A stretch of DNA of 64,000 nt from Rathayibacter iranicus NCPPB 2253 = VKM Ac-1602 (GTDB lineage Bacteria > Actinomycetota > Actinomycetes > Actinomycetales > Microbacteriaceae), in the NCBI RefSeq assembly GCF_003149025.1, contig NZ_QGDV01000001.1, positions 186,001-250,000 on the forward strand, given 5' to 3'. Under the pieces are notes generated by a model, which made no database searches, was not told the origin of the DNA, and saw only the letters and a list, made by a program, of their open reading frames with translations. The translations under genes and the position numbers were made by a program. Positions 1 through 10,149 of this stretch are shown in pieces. Numbering within the stretch: the stretch's first letter is position 1; each line of letters opens with the position of its first letter.

Positions 1-827
1 ACCAAAAGCCGATCGAGCGCGAGGCCGACACCGAGAAGCTCGCGCAGCTGCGGCGACGCATCCGCCCCCTGATGCTGCGGCGCACCAAAGAACTCGTCGC
101 CAAGGAGTTGCCGCCTAAGCAGGAGCAGACCCTTGAGGTCGAGCTCGGCCCCAAGCAGCGCAAGGTGTATGACACCTACCTGGCGCGGGAGCGGCAGCGT
201 GTGTTGGGCCTGATCGGTGACTTCGAAAAGAACCGTTTCGCCATCTTCCGCGCCCTCACCGTCCTGCGCCAGGTCGCGCTCGACGCCGCGCTAGTCGATG
301 AGGCGCACGAGAGCGTTCCTTCGACCAAGCTCGATTTGCTCGACGAACTGCTCGATGACGCTCTCGGCGAGGGACACCGCGTGCTGGTGTTCAGCCAGTT
401 CACCCGCTTCCTCGGCCGTGTGCGCTCCCGGCTCGACGCCGCGGGGATCGACTACGCCTATCTCGACGGCGCGACGAAGAAGCGCGACGAAGTGATCGAG
501 CGGTTCCGGTCCGGCGAGGCCGGCGTCTTCCTCATTTCGCTGAAGGCGGGCGGCTTCGGTCTCAACCTCACCGAGGCCGATTACTGCATCCTGCTCGATC
601 CGTGGTGGAATCCGGCGACGGAGTCGCAGGCCGTCGACCGTGCGCACCGTATCGGCCAGACCCGCTCGGTGATGGTCTACCGACTCGTCGCGAAGGACAC
701 GATCGAGGAGAAGGTCATGGCCCTCAAGGAGGCGAAGGCCGCGCTTTTCGCCGCCGTCATGTCCGATGACGGTGCGGCCGCCACCGGCGGGATCACCGCG
801 GAGGACGTTCGCGAGCTGCTGGGCTGA
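1..827 (+). CDS. SNF2-family helicase, C-terminal part (cut by window edge)
   Basis: This is the C-terminal part of a Swi2/Snf2 DNA-dependent ATPase, a family that moves along or remodels protein-DNA complexes. The frame is open from base 3, so the start and the N-terminal ATPase lobe lie outside the window; about 274 residues are visible. The second RecA-like lobe is complete: VLVFSQFT about 127 residues in, DGATKK about 154, LISLKAGGFGLN about 178, then DPWWNP and the arginine-finger region DRAHRIGQ near 199-218. The C-terminus is a short helical tail. The next gene is convergent, with one base between the stop codons. Confidence 0.9.
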   Translation, partial: QKPIEREADTEKLAQLRRRIRPLMLRRTKELVAKELPPKQEQTLEVELGPKQRKVYDTYLARERQRVLGLIGDFEKNRFAIFRALTVLRQVALDAALVDEAHESVPSTKLDLLDELLDDALGEGHRVLVFSQFTRFLGRVRSRLDAAGIDYAYLDGATKKRDEVIERFRSGEAGVFLISLKAGGFGLNLTEADYCILLDPWWNPATESQAVDRAHRIGQTRSVMVYRLVAKDTIEEKVMALKEAKAALFAAVMSDDGAAATGGITAEDVRELLG

Positions 828-828
828 G

Positions 829-1665
829 CTATTCCCGTACCTGCTCGAGCAGGGTCGCGACGGCCGCGCGGGTGTCGGCGGAGAGGCGTCCGAGCCGGTG
901 CGCCGCGCGGATCGACGGGGATCGGTACGGATGTGCGAGTCTCCGTGCCGCGGTGCAGGGCAGCGCGAACTCTGCCACCACTCTCGCGTCGATGCCGTCG
1001 AGGCCACCGTCATCGCGTCGGAAGAGCAACTCACGCCCCTCGCGGGCGAGAGTCTCGGGCAGATCGGCCTCGCCGAGGGGAAGGCGCAGCACCGCCAGCA
1101 GTCCGGCAGCGAGCATTCGACGCGGCAGCGGACGTCCGAGGCGCGACGCCGCGTGCACAGTGAAGAAGTCGGCCTGCCGCTCCAGGATGCCGGTGATCGT
1201 CTCGGCGAGCCGCTCCATCTCGGGGTGCAGCGAAAGCCGAGCGAGCCTGCGGTAGGCGTGGACGGCGACACGCGCATCCACTGCCAGCGCGAGCGCGATC
1301 GGGCCCGCCAGCGCGGCGTAGGCACGCTCGGGCAGCGGATGCGCACCCGCCGGAGGCTCGGGCGGGTGGATATCGATGCCGCGGATCTGCGGTGAGGCCG
1401 CCAGCACGTCACCGAGCGCGTCAGCGATTCGCAGCCGTTCGGCTGCCCAGATGCTCGCGAAGGCGCGTATCTGCTCAGTGGGATGGGCGCGCACAACGGG
1501 CAGCACGCGGGCGACGGCGGCATGTTCGATCGCGCGGAGGAACGCGGTGGCGACGATCGCCTCCCGGTCCAGCGGCGCGTCCTCAAACTCTTTCAGGGAG
1601 AAGTACGTGCTGAGGCCGCGCTGCGCGTTGCGACGGTGGTCGTCGAGATCGAACGGTTCCACCAT
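829..1665 (-). CDS. unrecognised all-helical protein
   Basis: I do not recognise this 278-residue protein. It is rich in Ala, Arg and Leu and predicted mainly alpha-helical, with no signal peptide or clear membrane segment. Two helical stretches carry Glu/His (AIEHAAVARVL near residue 45, and ERQADFFTVHAASR near 165). This loosely suggests a ferritin-like bundle, but the metal-binding ExxH pairs are not convincing. The frame stays open another 880 bases upstream. I chose the ATG at 1665 because AGGAG lies 11 bases before it and the upstream extension has low-complexity, shadow-like composition on top of an opposing gene. Confidence 0.6.
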   Translation of the reverse strand: MVEPFDLDDHRRNAQRGLSTYFSLKEFEDAPLDREAIVATAFLRAIEHAAVARVLPVVRAHPTEQIRAFASIWAAERLRIADALGDVLAASPQIRGIDIHPPEPPAGAHPLPERAYAALAGPIALALAVDARVAVHAYRRLARLSLHPEMERLAETITGILERQADFFTVHAASRLGRPLPRRMLAAGLLAVLRLPLGEADLPETLAREGRELLFRRDDGGLDGIDARVVAEFALPCTAARRLAHPYRSPSIRAAHRLGRLSADTRAAVATLLEQVRE

Positions 1666-1791
1666 GCCCACGTCTGCTCCTCTACTGAGTCGTCTTGTCC
1701 ATCCTGGGCCCCACCGGCGACAGGCGGAAGAGAACGCGCCATGCCTGCGACACTGTGCTGGACGGCCGCTCCTGGTCGGAGACGCGTTCGC

Positions 1792-1797
1792 TAGCCT
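1792..1797 (+). promoter_or_regulatory. -10 box (TAGCCT), leaderless start at 1804
   Basis: TAGCCT lies six bases before the ATG, so the transcript probably starts at or next to the start codon. No ribosome binding site is seen. Confidence 0.5.
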
Positions 1798-1803
1798 CGA
1801 CGC

Positions 1804-2397
1804 ATGAGCGTGGTCGCACCTCCTCCCCGAGCCCTGGTGAGCGGAGTCGCGGGGGGCCTCCTCCTGATGGCGGTGTTCACGATGTGGTGGGCGAGCGACA
1901 CCTTTACTGGATGGCCGGTGCCGGCCGCGATGGTGGTCACCGTGTTCTGCGCCTGTGCTGCAGTGCTCTTCGTGGTGCAGGCCTTTCGCCTGCTGATCGC
2001 GCGCTCTCGGATGTCCCCGGAGCGGACCGATTCCGACCGTGCTACAAAGCCGAACGGTGCGCTCTTTGGCGCGGTCTTCGCGGCGGAGGGAGTGCTCATC
2101 GGAGTCGCGGTCGGCATCCTCGGTGCGCACGGGCTCAACCGGTTCCTCGTCCCAGGGATCGCGGTGATCGTCGGGCTGCACTTCTTCCCGATGGCGCGTA
2201 TCTTCGGCCGCACTCTCGATCTCTGGCTCGCGACTTGGACGACGCTCGTCGGCGCGGTCGGCGTCGTGGTCGTGCTGTTCGACGGTTCCACCTGGCCGGT
2301 CGTCTGGTCGTGGGTGGGCGCGGGTGCGGCGGCGGCGACATTCGCCTACGGCGCCTCCATGTCGTGCTTCGCGCAGCGCCTCCTCGCGAGCACCTAA
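1804..2397 (+). CDS. multi-pass membrane protein, function unknown
   Basis: A 197-residue integral membrane protein with about six hydrophobic segments (near residues 10-30, 38-60, 85-105, 115-130, 142-160 and 165-185). A short charged loop (SRMSPERTDSDRATKPNG) separates the first two from the rest. There are no catalytic motifs and I recognise no family. The start is fixed by the leaderless -10 box TAGCCT at 1792-1797. It stands alone, divergent from the unrecognised helical gene at 829-1665. Confidence 0.7.
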   Translation: MSVVAPPPRALVSGVAGGLLLMAVFTMWWASDTFTGWPVPAAMVVTVFCACAAVLFVVQAFRLLIARSRMSPERTDSDRATKPNGALFGAVFAAEGVLIGVAVGILGAHGLNRFLVPGIAVIVGLHFFPMARIFGRTLDLWLATWTTLVGAVGVVVVLFDGSTWPVVWSWVGAGAAAATFAYGASMSCFAQRLLAST

Positions 2398-2874
2398 GCC
2401 GGTCTCCGCATTCAGCGTCGTTGCAACCACGCCGAACAGAGCGTCGGAGTCGGGCGCCGACACTTCGCCTATGACAACGGAGTCGATGGAGGTCCGCAAG
2501 ACGCGGTACGCCGAGCAGGCACCGCAGGTGCCAGGATCCACGGCCAATGCCATCGCTGGCGTAGAGGGGCCACCACGACACGATCGCCTGCCACTACCAC
2601 GAACCTCTCGGCGTGGGCGGACTCATCCCCTAAAACCTCCCGGTCTTGATGGCGGTGTGGAAGCTGCCTCCGCGGCAAGAACCCCACCGTGTTCGTCGCC
2701 GACCTGGCTGCCAAGCGCAATAGCGACCGCCAGCTTGCCGCACATCCGGGGTAAAGCGACCGGTGCCCAGAACGGCGGTGGAGAGGGCGGTCCTGTCCAA
2801 GAGATTCCAAAGCCGGAGTGTGTCCTTCGGGATCCACACCGATCGGCCGTGCCTGACCAAGGAACAGCCGCTCT
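2398..2874. other. gap without a supportable gene
   Basis: Open frames exist on both strands but none has a plausible start signal, codon pattern or recognisable product. The region adjoins the decayed membrane gene at 2875-3304 and may be more remnant sequence. Confidence 0.4.
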
Positions 2875-3304
2875 TCACGATGCCCCGATTGCAGCCAGCA
2901 AAATAATCCAGCCGGTCGCGACGGCGAGTCCGGTTAGGAGAACCGTCGTGAGGCGCAATCGTGTCGGCCAGGCAAGCAGAGACAATCCCGCGCCTCCGAG
3001 ACCTCATCCGGGGAGGAGGAGTGCTATGGCACGTACAAAGGCAACGGCGTCCGTTACCCCGCACAGCAGCCGGTCGGCAGCGATCGTCGGAGTCCAGGCC
3101 GACGAGTCGAAGAAACGATCACGACAGCGCAGGTCGTCACCGTCAGCGAGTGAAGAACCGTGCGAGAGCGTCATCCCACGCTGACGCCGGACAGTGGCTC
3201 CACAGGAGGAGTGCGTCGCGGATCATCCACACGCCCCAGGCGAAGGTGAGGAGGAGACCGAGGGTCACGACAACCGTCGAAAACGTGCTTGACAGCTCTT
3301 GTTA
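2875..3304 (-). pseudogene. fragmented small membrane-protein gene
   Basis: Read on the minus strand, three adjoining pieces look protein-like. First, 3143-3304 (no ATG; GTG at 3268 possible) has a hydrophobic helix followed by WGVWMIRDALLLWSHC. Second, 3004-3174 in another frame begins with an ATG and runs to a TGA, containing WTPTIAADRLLCGVTDAVAF. Third, after that TGA the same frame stays open to 2875 and encodes another membrane helix ending GWIILLAAIGAS. The simplest reading is one small membrane protein of about 140 residues, broken by a frameshift near 3145-3175 and a stop at 3004-3006. Three tiny overlapping genes are possible but less likely. It lies just downstream of the penicillin-binding protein gene on the same strand. 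Confidence 0.35.
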
Positions 3305-3330
3305 CGACGAACTCCTCGTCAGCAGAGACT

Positions 3331-5778
3331 TTAGGGAAGTAGATCGCCGTCGATGTCAGCGATGTCGCTCACATTCTTCGGCGCCTTCCCGGTGCTCACC
3401 TGTAGCGGAATGACCGCGCCGCGCAGCGCCGTCTTCGTCGCGCTCGGCGTCGTAGAGACGACGGAGCCTTCGGCGATCGTCGCAGAGTCGACGGGTTCGG
3501 TCATACCCCCTACGAAGCCCGCTGCGGTCAAAGCAGCCGACGCCTCCGCCACCGTCTTGCCAGAAATGTCCGGGACCTTCGCGAGAGTTGCGCCGCGCGA
3601 CGAGCCGGCGAGCATCGAAGCGGGCGGGTCGATGAAATTGTCGCCGCCGTACTTCTGGTCGAGCGCGGTCATGATCGGCTTCCAGATGGCGTGCCGGGCA
3701 TTCGATGCCTTGATCGTCCCCTGGTCGCCGGTGAGGTTGGTGAAGCGCAGATTCTGCTTTGTGTCGTCGCTGAACCCTTTAATACTGCCCACCCAGACGG
3801 CGAGCGACGCGGCCCTGCTCGCGCCCGCTGTCCAGACATCGGCGGCCTCGTCGGTCGTTCCGGTCTTGCCGATGTGCTCGATGCCGTCGCGCGGATTGGA
3901 TTGGGTTGCGGTACCGGAGGTCATTACCCGCTGCATCGCGTACTGCATCCCGCGCGCGACCTCCGCCGAGACGGACGCTCTGCAATTGGAGGGTGGGACC
4001 GGCACCGCTGAACCCTGGCTGTCGGTAATCCGATCGATGACCACGGCATCGCAGGTCGTTCCGTCGTTCGCAATACCCGCGTAGGCGCTCGCCATCGTGA
4101 GCGGGGCGATCTCGTTGGTGCCGAGGACGGCGGCGGGGCCGCTGCTGAGTTCCTTGCCGTTGGCGCCATGCACTCCAAATGCCTGAGCGGTCGTTCTGAT
4201 GTCGCACAGGTCGAGCTGATTGGCCATGCCCATGAAGCCTGTATTGATCGAGTTAGTCGTCGACTCGAGCGCGGTCATTGAGCGCGCGTCCTCCGACGGG
4301 TCGTCGTTTCGCGGCGCAAAACGCTGACCGTCGTAGTATCCGCCGCTCTTGAGGTTGCACTTCTTGGCGTAACTGCCAAACCCCGACGTCGGCGACGGGA
4401 ACGACTCGTTGATCGTCCGTCCCGCCTGCAGCCACTGCGCCAAAGTGAAGACCTTGTAGGTTGAGCCCGTCTGCACGCCGGAGCCGCCGCCCATGTCCAG
4501 GTCGACGTTGAGGTTGATCGCGCTGTAACCCGGATTCGCGGCGAGGAACTCTTGGTCCTGGCTGTACTTGGTGTTTTGGACCATCGAGAGCACGCGACCA
4601 GTTTTAGCCTCGACCGAGGCGGCGGTCGCGCCGACCTCGAAGCGCGGGTCGACGGGCGGAATGTACGCGTTGAGCGCAGCTTGCGAGGCCTGCTGAATGT
4701 CGAGGTCGAGAGTGGTCACGATGTCGAAGCCGCCCTGTCGAACGCGCGCAAAACGCTCATCGGTCGTCGCGCCGAATGCCTCGTCATTGCCGAGGACGTT
4801 GAGTACGTAGTCGCAGAAGTAGGCGGCGTTACCGGCGGTCGTGCAGCCCGTCGAAGGCTCGGTGATGTTCGGCGTGATGGGCTCGGCGACCGCCGCATCG
4901 TGTGTGGCCTGGTCGATGCGGCCGTACTTCAGTTCTTCCCCGAGGATGTAATTGCGGCGATCCCTCGTCTGTTCGTACCCGTTCGCCGCACCGTTCACGC
5001 TGTCGTCGGGGAGGTCGAAGCGGAACTTCTGCGGGTTGTTCACGATCCCCACGAGAGCTGCGGCCTGCGAGGTCGAGAGCTGGCTCGCGGGGATGCCGTA
5101 GTAGTAGTTCGCGGCGGCCTCAATGCCATAGACAGTTCCGCCGAACAGCGCAATGTTGAGGTAACCGAGCAGGATGTCGTCTTTCGACGCTTCCTTTTCG
5201 AGTCCGATCGACAGGCGCATCTCCTTGAGCTTGCGCTCGGGGGTGGGCTCGGTTGCTTCGGCGTAGGCCTTCTCGCGCTCGGCAGCGTCGGCAATCGACT
5301 CGGCTTTCTGTACCAGCACGTTCTTGACGTACTGCTGCGTGATCGAGGATCCGCCCTGGAGGTCCTTACCCATCAGCGTGACGGCGAGTGCGCGCAGCGT
5401 GCCCTGCAGATCAATCCCACCGTGTTTGTAGAACCGGGGATCCTCACCGGCGACGGCGGCATCCTTGGCCGATTGCGCGACGTCATCCCAGCCCACTTCG
5501 ACGCGGTTCTGGTTGTAGACGGAGGCGAGGAGGGTCGTACCGTTGCTCGCGTAAATGTTGGTGCGCTGCATGAGCTGGCCGACGTCGAGGTAGCCGGGCA
5601 GATTCTGGAACATGCCGATTGTGTTGCTCGTCGCCAGGCCCGTCAGCGCAAGCGCTGGCGTCACTCCCACCGTGACGAGAACGCCTGCCACGGCGCTCAT
5701 CCCGATGAACCCCATGATCGCCCGCAGTGACATCCCGAGCGGCCGGACAGAGCGTCGGGATGCTGTGGGGAGTGCCAT
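3331..5778 (-). CDS. class A penicillin-binding protein with PASTA domain
   Basis: A bifunctional peptidoglycan synthase of 815 residues that polymerises glycan strands and cross-links stem peptides outside the membrane. One membrane anchor (about residues 17-45) is followed by a GT51 transglycosylase domain with catalytic Glu112 in [11 protein letters not shown] and QGGSSITQQ at 141-149. The transpeptidase domain has the nucleophile motif STYK (Ser439), SIN (510-512) and KTG (638-640). A single PASTA domain occupies about 735-805. The frame is open to 6099, but I place the start at 5778, where AAAGGA lies 11 bases upstream and the anchor begins soon after. Actinobacterial PonA-type proteins have this architecture. 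Confidence 0.95.
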   Translation of the reverse strand: MALPTASRRSVRPLGMSLRAIMGFIGMSAVAGVLVTVGVTPALALTGLATSNTIGMFQNLPGYLDVGQLMQRTNIYASNGTTLLASVYNQNRVEVGWDDVAQSAKDAAVAGEDPRFYKHGGIDLQGTLRALAVTLMGKDLQGGSSITQQYVKNVLVQKAESIADAAEREKAYAEATEPTPERKLKEMRLSIGLEKEASKDDILLGYLNIALFGGTVYGIEAAANYYYGIPASQLSTSQAAALVGIVNNPQKFRFDLPDDSVNGAANGYEQTRDRRNYILGEELKYGRIDQATHDAAVAEPITPNITEPSTGCTTAGNAAYFCDYVLNVLGNDEAFGATTDERFARVRQGGFDIVTTLDLDIQQASQAALNAYIPPVDPRFEVGATAASVEAKTGRVLSMVQNTKYSQDQEFLAANPGYSAINLNVDLDMGGGSGVQTGSTYKVFTLAQWLQAGRTINESFPSPTSGFGSYAKKCNLKSGGYYDGQRFAPRNDDPSEDARSMTALESTTNSINTGFMGMANQLDLCDIRTTAQAFGVHGANGKELSSGPAAVLGTNEIAPLTMASAYAGIANDGTTCDAVVIDRITDSQGSAVPVPPSNCRASVSAEVARGMQYAMQRVMTSGTATQSNPRDGIEHIGKTGTTDEAADVWTAGASRAASLAVWVGSIKGFSDDTKQNLRFTNLTGDQGTIKASNARHAIWKPIMTALDQKYGGDNFIDPPASMLAGSSRGATLAKVPDISGKTVAEASAALTAAGFVGGMTEPVDSATIAEGSVVSTTPSATKTALRGAVIPLQVSTGKAPKNVSDIADIDGDLLP

Positions 5779-6157
5779 GAAGCGGTCGTCCTTTCGACGC
5801 GGCGCAGGCCGCGGAGATGCAGAGGGGAAGGTGGCGAGAGCCTCGCGAGCAGTCGCGCGATCCCCCGAGTTCATGGTACGGGACGCGCCCGTCCGCGCGG
5901 CGTCCTCCTTCCGGACGAGATGCGCGTTGGCGGGGGATGGGTGCGACTGGGCGCGGACCGCGCGAATGAGGCGCCTGAGTCGCCGAAAAACACCGCCCGG
6001 CACGGCGCGGAGCGGGTCACGGATGCGCATCCGTTCTGCCGTCCGGGCGGCGCATCCGTATCGTGGAGGCAGCGTCTCCTGCGCGGGACGCGGCAGCACC
6101 TACTCCACCCGCCGCTCCGGACTCCCGGGCGGACGTTCCCGGCAGAAAGCGCACACC
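5779..6157. other. divergent intergenic region between PBP and cysK
   Basis: These 379 bases separate the start codons of two divergent genes and must hold both promoters. I see no supported gene. TACCAT (minus strand, about 5874-5879) and TATCGT (plus strand, about 6058) are possible -10 boxes, but neither has a convincing -35. Confidence 0.4.
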
Positions 6158-7093
6158 ATGGCACGCATTTATGACGATGTGACCCAGCTCGTCGGCAGGA
6201 CCCCGCTCGTCCGCATCAATCGGCTTGAGGGCGCCGATCAAGCGTCCGTCCTAGCGAAGCTAGAGTTCTACAATCCCGCGAACAGCGTGAAGGACCGCAT
6301 CGGCGTCGCGATCATCGACGCGGCCGAAGCATCGGGCGAACTTCCGCCAGGCGGGACCATCGTCGAGGGGACCAGCGGGAACACGGGGATCGCGCTGGCC
6401 ATGGTGGGCGCCGCCCGCGGCTACAGGGTGGTATTGACGATGCCCGAGACGATGTCCGTGGAGCGCCGCGTCCTCCTCCGGGCGTATGGCGCCGAGATCG
6501 TGCTGACCCCGGGTGGAGAAGGTATGCGTGGCGCGGTCGAAAAGGCGCGCTCCATCGTCGATGAGACTCCCGGCGCGATCCTCGCCCGCCAGTTCGAAAA
6601 CGCCGCCAACCCGGAGGCACACCGCCGCAGCACCGCCGAGGAGGTGTGGGACGACACCGACGGCGAGGTCGATGTCTTCGTCGCCGGCATCGGTACGGGA
6701 GGCACCATCACCGGAGTCGGCCAGGTTCTCAAGGAGCGCAAACCGGGAGTGCAGATCATCGGGGTCGAGCCGATCGACTCGCCACTGCTCACCCAGGGCA
6801 CCGCGGGCCCCCACAAGATTCAGGGCATCGGCGCGAACTTCGTGCCCGCGATCCTCGACCGCGACGTGTACGACGAAATTATCGACGTCACCCTCGACGA
6901 TTCCGTCCGCGTCGCCCGCGACCTCGCTGCGAGAGAGGGGATCCTCGGCGGTATCTCCTCCGGTTCGATCATGTGGGCCGCGCTCGAGGTCGCGAAGCGC
7001 CCCGAGAACGCTGGCAAGACCATCGTCGCCATCGTCTGCGACTTCGGCGAGCGCTACATCTCGACCGTCCTCTACGAGGACCTCCGCAGCTGA
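6158..7093 (+). CDS. cysK: cysteine synthase (O-acetylserine sulfhydrylase)
   Basis: A PLP enzyme of 311 residues that makes cysteine from O-acetylserine and sulfide in the cytosol. The PLP Schiff-base lysine is Lys45 in NSVKDRIG. The substrate loop is [10 protein letters not shown] (70-79) and the PLP-phosphate loop is [10 protein letters not shown]. The length is normal for CysK. The frame is open far upstream, but the ATG at 6158 begins the conserved [16 protein letters not shown]. Serine acetyltransferase follows at once, giving the usual two-step pathway and allowing a CysE/CysK cysteine synthase complex. Confidence 0.96.
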   Translation: MARIYDDVTQLVGRTPLVRINRLEGADQASVLAKLEFYNPANSVKDRIGVAIIDAAEASGELPPGGTIVEGTSGNTGIALAMVGAARGYRVVLTMPETMSVERRVLLRAYGAEIVLTPGGEGMRGAVEKARSIVDETPGAILARQFENAANPEAHRRSTAEEVWDDTDGEVDVFVAGIGTGGTITGVGQVLKERKPGVQIIGVEPIDSPLLTQGTAGPHKIQGIGANFVPAILDRDVYDEIIDVTLDDSVRVARDLAAREGILGGISSGSIMWAALEVAKRPENAGKTIVAIVCDFGERYISTVLYEDLRS

Positions 7094-7162
7094 ATCTCGC
7101 GAAATTTCGCGAAATGTCCCGCCGCGGTCGAGATCGGCTGCCGAGGCGCCGCATCTCGTCCG
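7093..7162. repeat. palindromic dispersed repeat, copy A (in the cysE 5' end)
   Basis: This begins with the perfect 16-base palindrome TCGCGAAATTTCGCGA (7097-7112). It shares three blocks in the same order with the element at 33458-33585: AATCTCGCGA, GTCGAGATCG and CCGCATCTCGTCCG. Such elements resemble REP or MITE sequences. The family identity is inferred only from these two copies. Confidence 0.55.
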
Positions 7163-7773
7163 AAACTCCCGATCTCGGCGTCCTCGCCCGGCTCCGTGAG
7201 GACGTCCGTACCGCACGCCGCCGCGACCCCGCCGCCCGCAGCGCGATCGAGGTCGTGCTCGGCTATCCGGGCGTGCACGCCGTCTGGGCGCACCGAGTTG
7301 CGCATGCGTGGTGGCGACGCGGCCTCCGCCTGCCCGCCCGGCTGCTGAGCCAGGCGGCGCGAGTGGCGACGGGCGTCGAAATCCACCCCGGGGCGACGAT
7401 CGGCCGGCGGCTCTTCATCGATCACGGCATGGGTGTTGTCATTGGCGAGACTGCACGGATTGGCGATGACTGCCTGCTCTACCACGGCGTCACGCTGGGC
7501 GGGAAGTCGGGTCGGCGGGAGCGGAGGCATCCTGCTCTCGGTGACCGCGTCGTCGTCGGAGCGGGGGCGGTCGTGCTCGGGCCGATCGTGCTCGGGTCGG
7601 ATGTGAGCGTGGGAGCGAACGCCGTGGTCGTCAGGGATGCGCCGGACAAAGCGGTCCTCGTGGGCATTCCGGCTCGGAATCTGCGGGTGCACGGTCACGC
7701 CGACGACGCCCTGGCCGACTCCGCGATTCCGGCTGACCCTGCTGCGCCGGACGACTCCGCAGATCGCCCTTAG
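7114..7773 (+). CDS. cysE: serine O-acetyltransferase
   Basis: It acetylates serine with acetyl-CoA, giving the substrate of CysK encoded just upstream. The 219-residue product has the short actinobacterial form: a helical N-terminal region ([20 protein letters not shown]) and a left-handed beta-helix of hexapeptide repeats ([29 protein letters not shown]). The C-terminal tail is Ala/Asp/Pro-rich. The only ATG before the conserved part is at 7114, inside a palindromic repeat element, so the first 20 or so residues are repeat-derived and Arg-rich. No ribosome binding site is seen; coupling to cysK, which stops 20 bases earlier, is likely. The 3' end overlaps the convergent photolyase gene by four bases. 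Confidence 0.9.
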   Translation: MSRRGRDRLPRRRISSETPDLGVLARLREDVRTARRRDPAARSAIEVVLGYPGVHAVWAHRVAHAWWRRGLRLPARLLSQAARVATGVEIHPGATIGRRLFIDHGMGVVIGETARIGDDCLLYHGVTLGGKSGRRERRHPALGDRVVVGAGAVVLGPIVLGSDVSVGANAVVVRDAPDKAVLVGIPARNLRVHGHADDALADSAIPADPAAPDDSADRP

Positions 7774-9236
7774 TCGTTTCCCCGCGGCGTGATGTCGCGT
7801 GGCGCGCTCTTGATCTGCGCGAAGGCGTCGAGAGCGTGAGCGCGCGTTTCTTTCAGATCCAGGATCGGCGCCGGGTACTCGGTGGAACTCTGGATCAGAG
7901 TCTCCGCGAGCGTCCACGGCTCGTGCACCGCCGACCCCTCGACGTCCGCGAGTTCCGGGACGTTCAGCCGGATGTACTCGCCGCGCGGATCGAACTTCTG
8001 TGACTGCGTGACCGGGTTGAAGACGCGGAAGAACGGCGAGGCATCAGCGCCGGAGCCGGCGACCCACTGCCAGTTCGCCGCGTTGCTCGCCGGGTCGGCG
8101 TCAACGAGAGTGTCCCAGAACCACTCCTCGCCCACGCGCCAGTCGACGAGCAGGTTCTTAATCAGGAACGAGGCGGTGACCATCCGCACCCGGTTGTGCA
8201 TGTAGCCAGTGCGCCAGAGTTCGCGCATGCCCGCGTCGACCAGCGGATACCCGGTACGGCCCTGATGCCAGGCATCGACGGCCGCCTCGCCAGGGTGCCC
8301 CCAGGGGAAGGAGTCGAAGCGGGTGTCGAAATTCGCGGTGGCGAGTGCGGGCCAGTGGAAGAGGAGGTGGTAGCAGAATTCGCGCCAGAGCACTTCCGAG
8401 ACAAAGCGCTCGCTGCCTTCGCCGCGGTGCAGCCCCTTCGCGTGCGCGTCCTCCAGTGCGTGCCACACCTGGAAGGGGCTGACCTCGCCCCAGCGCAGAT
8501 GAGCGGAGAGGTTCGAGGTCGCGTCCTGCGCTGGCCGATCCCGTCCGTCGGCGTACTCGTCCAGTTGCTCCGCTAAGAACGCCCGCAACCGGGCCGCGCC
8601 GGCTTTCTCGCCCGGCTCCCAGCGCTCGCGCAGGCCGCCGGCCCAGTCCGGCCGGGTTGGCAGTAGCTCCCAGTCGGCGAGGGAGTCGGAGGTGATGCCG
8701 TCCGGGTACCCGTCGAGCGAGCGGGGGCAAGCGAGCGGTGCGCGGGGAGTCGGCTTGGCGCGGCAGGCGCGCGCGAATGGTGTGTACACCGAGTACGGTC
8801 CGCCCGCTCCTGTCTGCACCGTCCACGGCTCGAAGAGGAGCGATCCCTGGTGGCTCTCGGCTTCGCGGCCCTGGTCGCGCAGTGCCTCCTTGATCGCCGC
8901 GTCGATGGTGCGTTCGGCCAGGCCGTAGCGGCGGTTCCAGTGCACCGCTCCGGCGTCGATGTCGTCGGCGAGCTGCAGGATGACGGCCTCGGCGGGCCCG
9001 CGGCGTAGGATGAGCGGTGCTCCTAGCGCAGCGAGATCGGCTGCGAGAGCCGTGAGACTGCCGTGCAGCCACCAGCGGGAGGCGCCGCCTAATGGACGGA
9101 TCCCCGTCGATTCCTCGTCCAACACGTAGCAGAGCACTACTGACCCACCGCGGTCGATCGCGGCGCGCAGGGCGGGATTGTCAGCCAGGCGCAGATCGTC
9201 GCGGAGCCAGACGAGAGTGGGGGAGGAGTCGCTCAT
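7770..9236 (-). CDS. phrB: deoxyribodipyrimidine photolyase
   Basis: A light-driven repair flavoprotein that splits UV-induced cyclobutane pyrimidine dimers; 488 residues, normal for class I CPD photolyases. The N-terminal antenna-binding Rossmann domain starts [15 protein letters not shown]. The C-terminal FAD domain carries [47 protein letters not shown] and [14 protein letters not shown], all hallmark FAD or DNA contact motifs. The gene is convergent with cysE. The start ATG at 9236 gives [11 protein letters not shown] with no spare N-terminal residues. Confidence 0.96.
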   Translation of the reverse strand: MSDSSPTLVWLRDDLRLADNPALRAAIDRGGSVVLCYVLDEESTGIRPLGGASRWWLHGSLTALAADLAALGAPLILRRGPAEAVILQLADDIDAGAVHWNRRYGLAERTIDAAIKEALRDQGREAESHQGSLLFEPWTVQTGAGGPYSVYTPFARACRAKPTPRAPLACPRSLDGYPDGITSDSLADWELLPTRPDWAGGLRERWEPGEKAGAARLRAFLAEQLDEYADGRDRPAQDATSNLSAHLRWGEVSPFQVWHALEDAHAKGLHRGEGSERFVSEVLWREFCYHLLFHWPALATANFDTRFDSFPWGHPGEAAVDAWHQGRTGYPLVDAGMRELWRTGYMHNRVRMVTASFLIKNLLVDWRVGEEWFWDTLVDADPASNAANWQWVAGSGADASPFFRVFNPVTQSQKFDPRGEYIRLNVPELADVEGSAVHEPWTLAETLIQSSTEYPAPILDLKETRAHALDAFAQIKSAPRDITPRGND

Positions 9237-9316
9237 AGTGCTCTCATGATCCGCGCGTCCGTCGGCCTGGCGAAGAGGTGGTCGGGCGGGCCGGCCCGTG
9301 CTAGCGGAGCAGTGCG

Positions 9317-9757
9317 TCAGGAGGAGGCGATCCCATGGCGCAGCTTGTCGCAGAGTGCGGTCAGCTGCCGCAGTTCATCCTCGTTGAGCGCTCCGCCGAC
9401 TTGCTGCGAGATCGTGTCCATATGGGTGAGGGCGACGCGGCGAAAGAGCGCATAGCCGGCGTCCGTGATGGCGATGAGCGTGCCGCGGGCGTCGGAGGGG
9501 TCCTCGCTCTTCTCGACGTAGCCCCGCGCGACAAGGCGGTCGATCAGGCGGCTGACGCTCGGTTGCGTCAGGAGGACGTGCTTGTTGAGGTCTCGCAGGC
9601 GAGCTCGGCGCTCCGGTTGCCGGGTGAGATTGAAAAGGACATCGTACTCATTGAGCGAGATCTCCCTCGACGGGAACTCTGCGCTGAGTGCACGCATCAC
9701 GTGCACCTGGGCTCGGAAGAGCGACTCCCACGCGGCCACGGCCTCTCTTGACCCCAC
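9317..9757 (-). CDS. MarR-family transcriptional regulator
   Basis: A 146-residue dimeric winged-helix DNA-binding protein. The helix-turn-helix lies around residues 55-78 (LRDLNKHVLLTQPSVSRLID), followed by the wing with KSEDPSDARGTLIAITDAG, the typical MarR beta-hairpin. The start is GTG at 9757, with GGGAGG four bases upstream. It lies 80 bases upstream of the photolyase start on the same strand, but the gap makes co-transcription uncertain. No operator was recognised and the ligand is unknown. Confidence 0.85.
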   Translation of the reverse strand: MGSREAVAAWESLFRAQVHVMRALSAEFPSREISLNEYDVLFNLTRQPERRARLRDLNKHVLLTQPSVSRLIDRLVARGYVEKSEDPSDARGTLIAITDAGYALFRRVALTHMDTISQQVGGALNEDELRQLTALCDKLRHGIASS

Positions 9758-9853
9758 AAAACCTCCCTGTCGTACTCAGGGATCGGCTCCCTGGCGTCCA
9801 GACGCCGTACAGCCTACGCCGGGGTCCTGGGGAGAAGTCTGCCGAAAATGACA

Positions 9854-9887
9854 GAAGGCCGGCCGCTGAGGCGAGCGGCCGGCCTTC
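9854..9887 (-). terminator. strong GC hairpin terminator
   Basis: A perfect 14-base stem (GAAGGCCGGCCGCT and its complement) with the loop GAGGCG. It lies about 260 bases past the stop of the winged-helix gene on the minus strand and before the MarR start, so it probably ends that transcript. The U-tract is weak. Confidence 0.6.
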
Positions 9888-10149
9888 GTTCCCTTGCACC
9901 AAGAGTGTCCTGCATTCATTTCTCGCGCTTCGCCGCCACAGCAAACGACTGACGCACCTGAACTATATAACGACACGGTAACGGCGCAACCGCCTCTTTG
10001 CTGTGACCTTCCTGAGCCTCCGCACGCCCGACCTGCCGCGACGACACAAGGTCCGGCCGGCTCCGGCCCCCGAAAAAACACGGTCGTCGCAGCCACCCCC
10101 GTCCTCGCCTCACTACACGTCAGCCGCCCTCTCTCGAGGCGAATGCAAC
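9888..10149. other. long 3' region between regulator gene and terminator
   Basis: These 262 bases lie downstream of the winged-helix gene and before the hairpin. A minus-strand open frame ends YIVQVRQSFAVAAKREK at 9916, with protein-like composition but no credible start, so I do not call it. TATATA near 9963-9968 is the most AT-rich spot. The region may be a long 3' untranslated region or hold an unannotated short gene. Confidence 0.3.

Noticed and set aside
829-2553. Extension of the unrecognised helical gene to 574 codons
   Set aside because: The extra N-terminal part lies opposite a plausible membrane protein gene and has low-complexity, His/Arg-rich composition. The ATG at 1665 has its own binding site.
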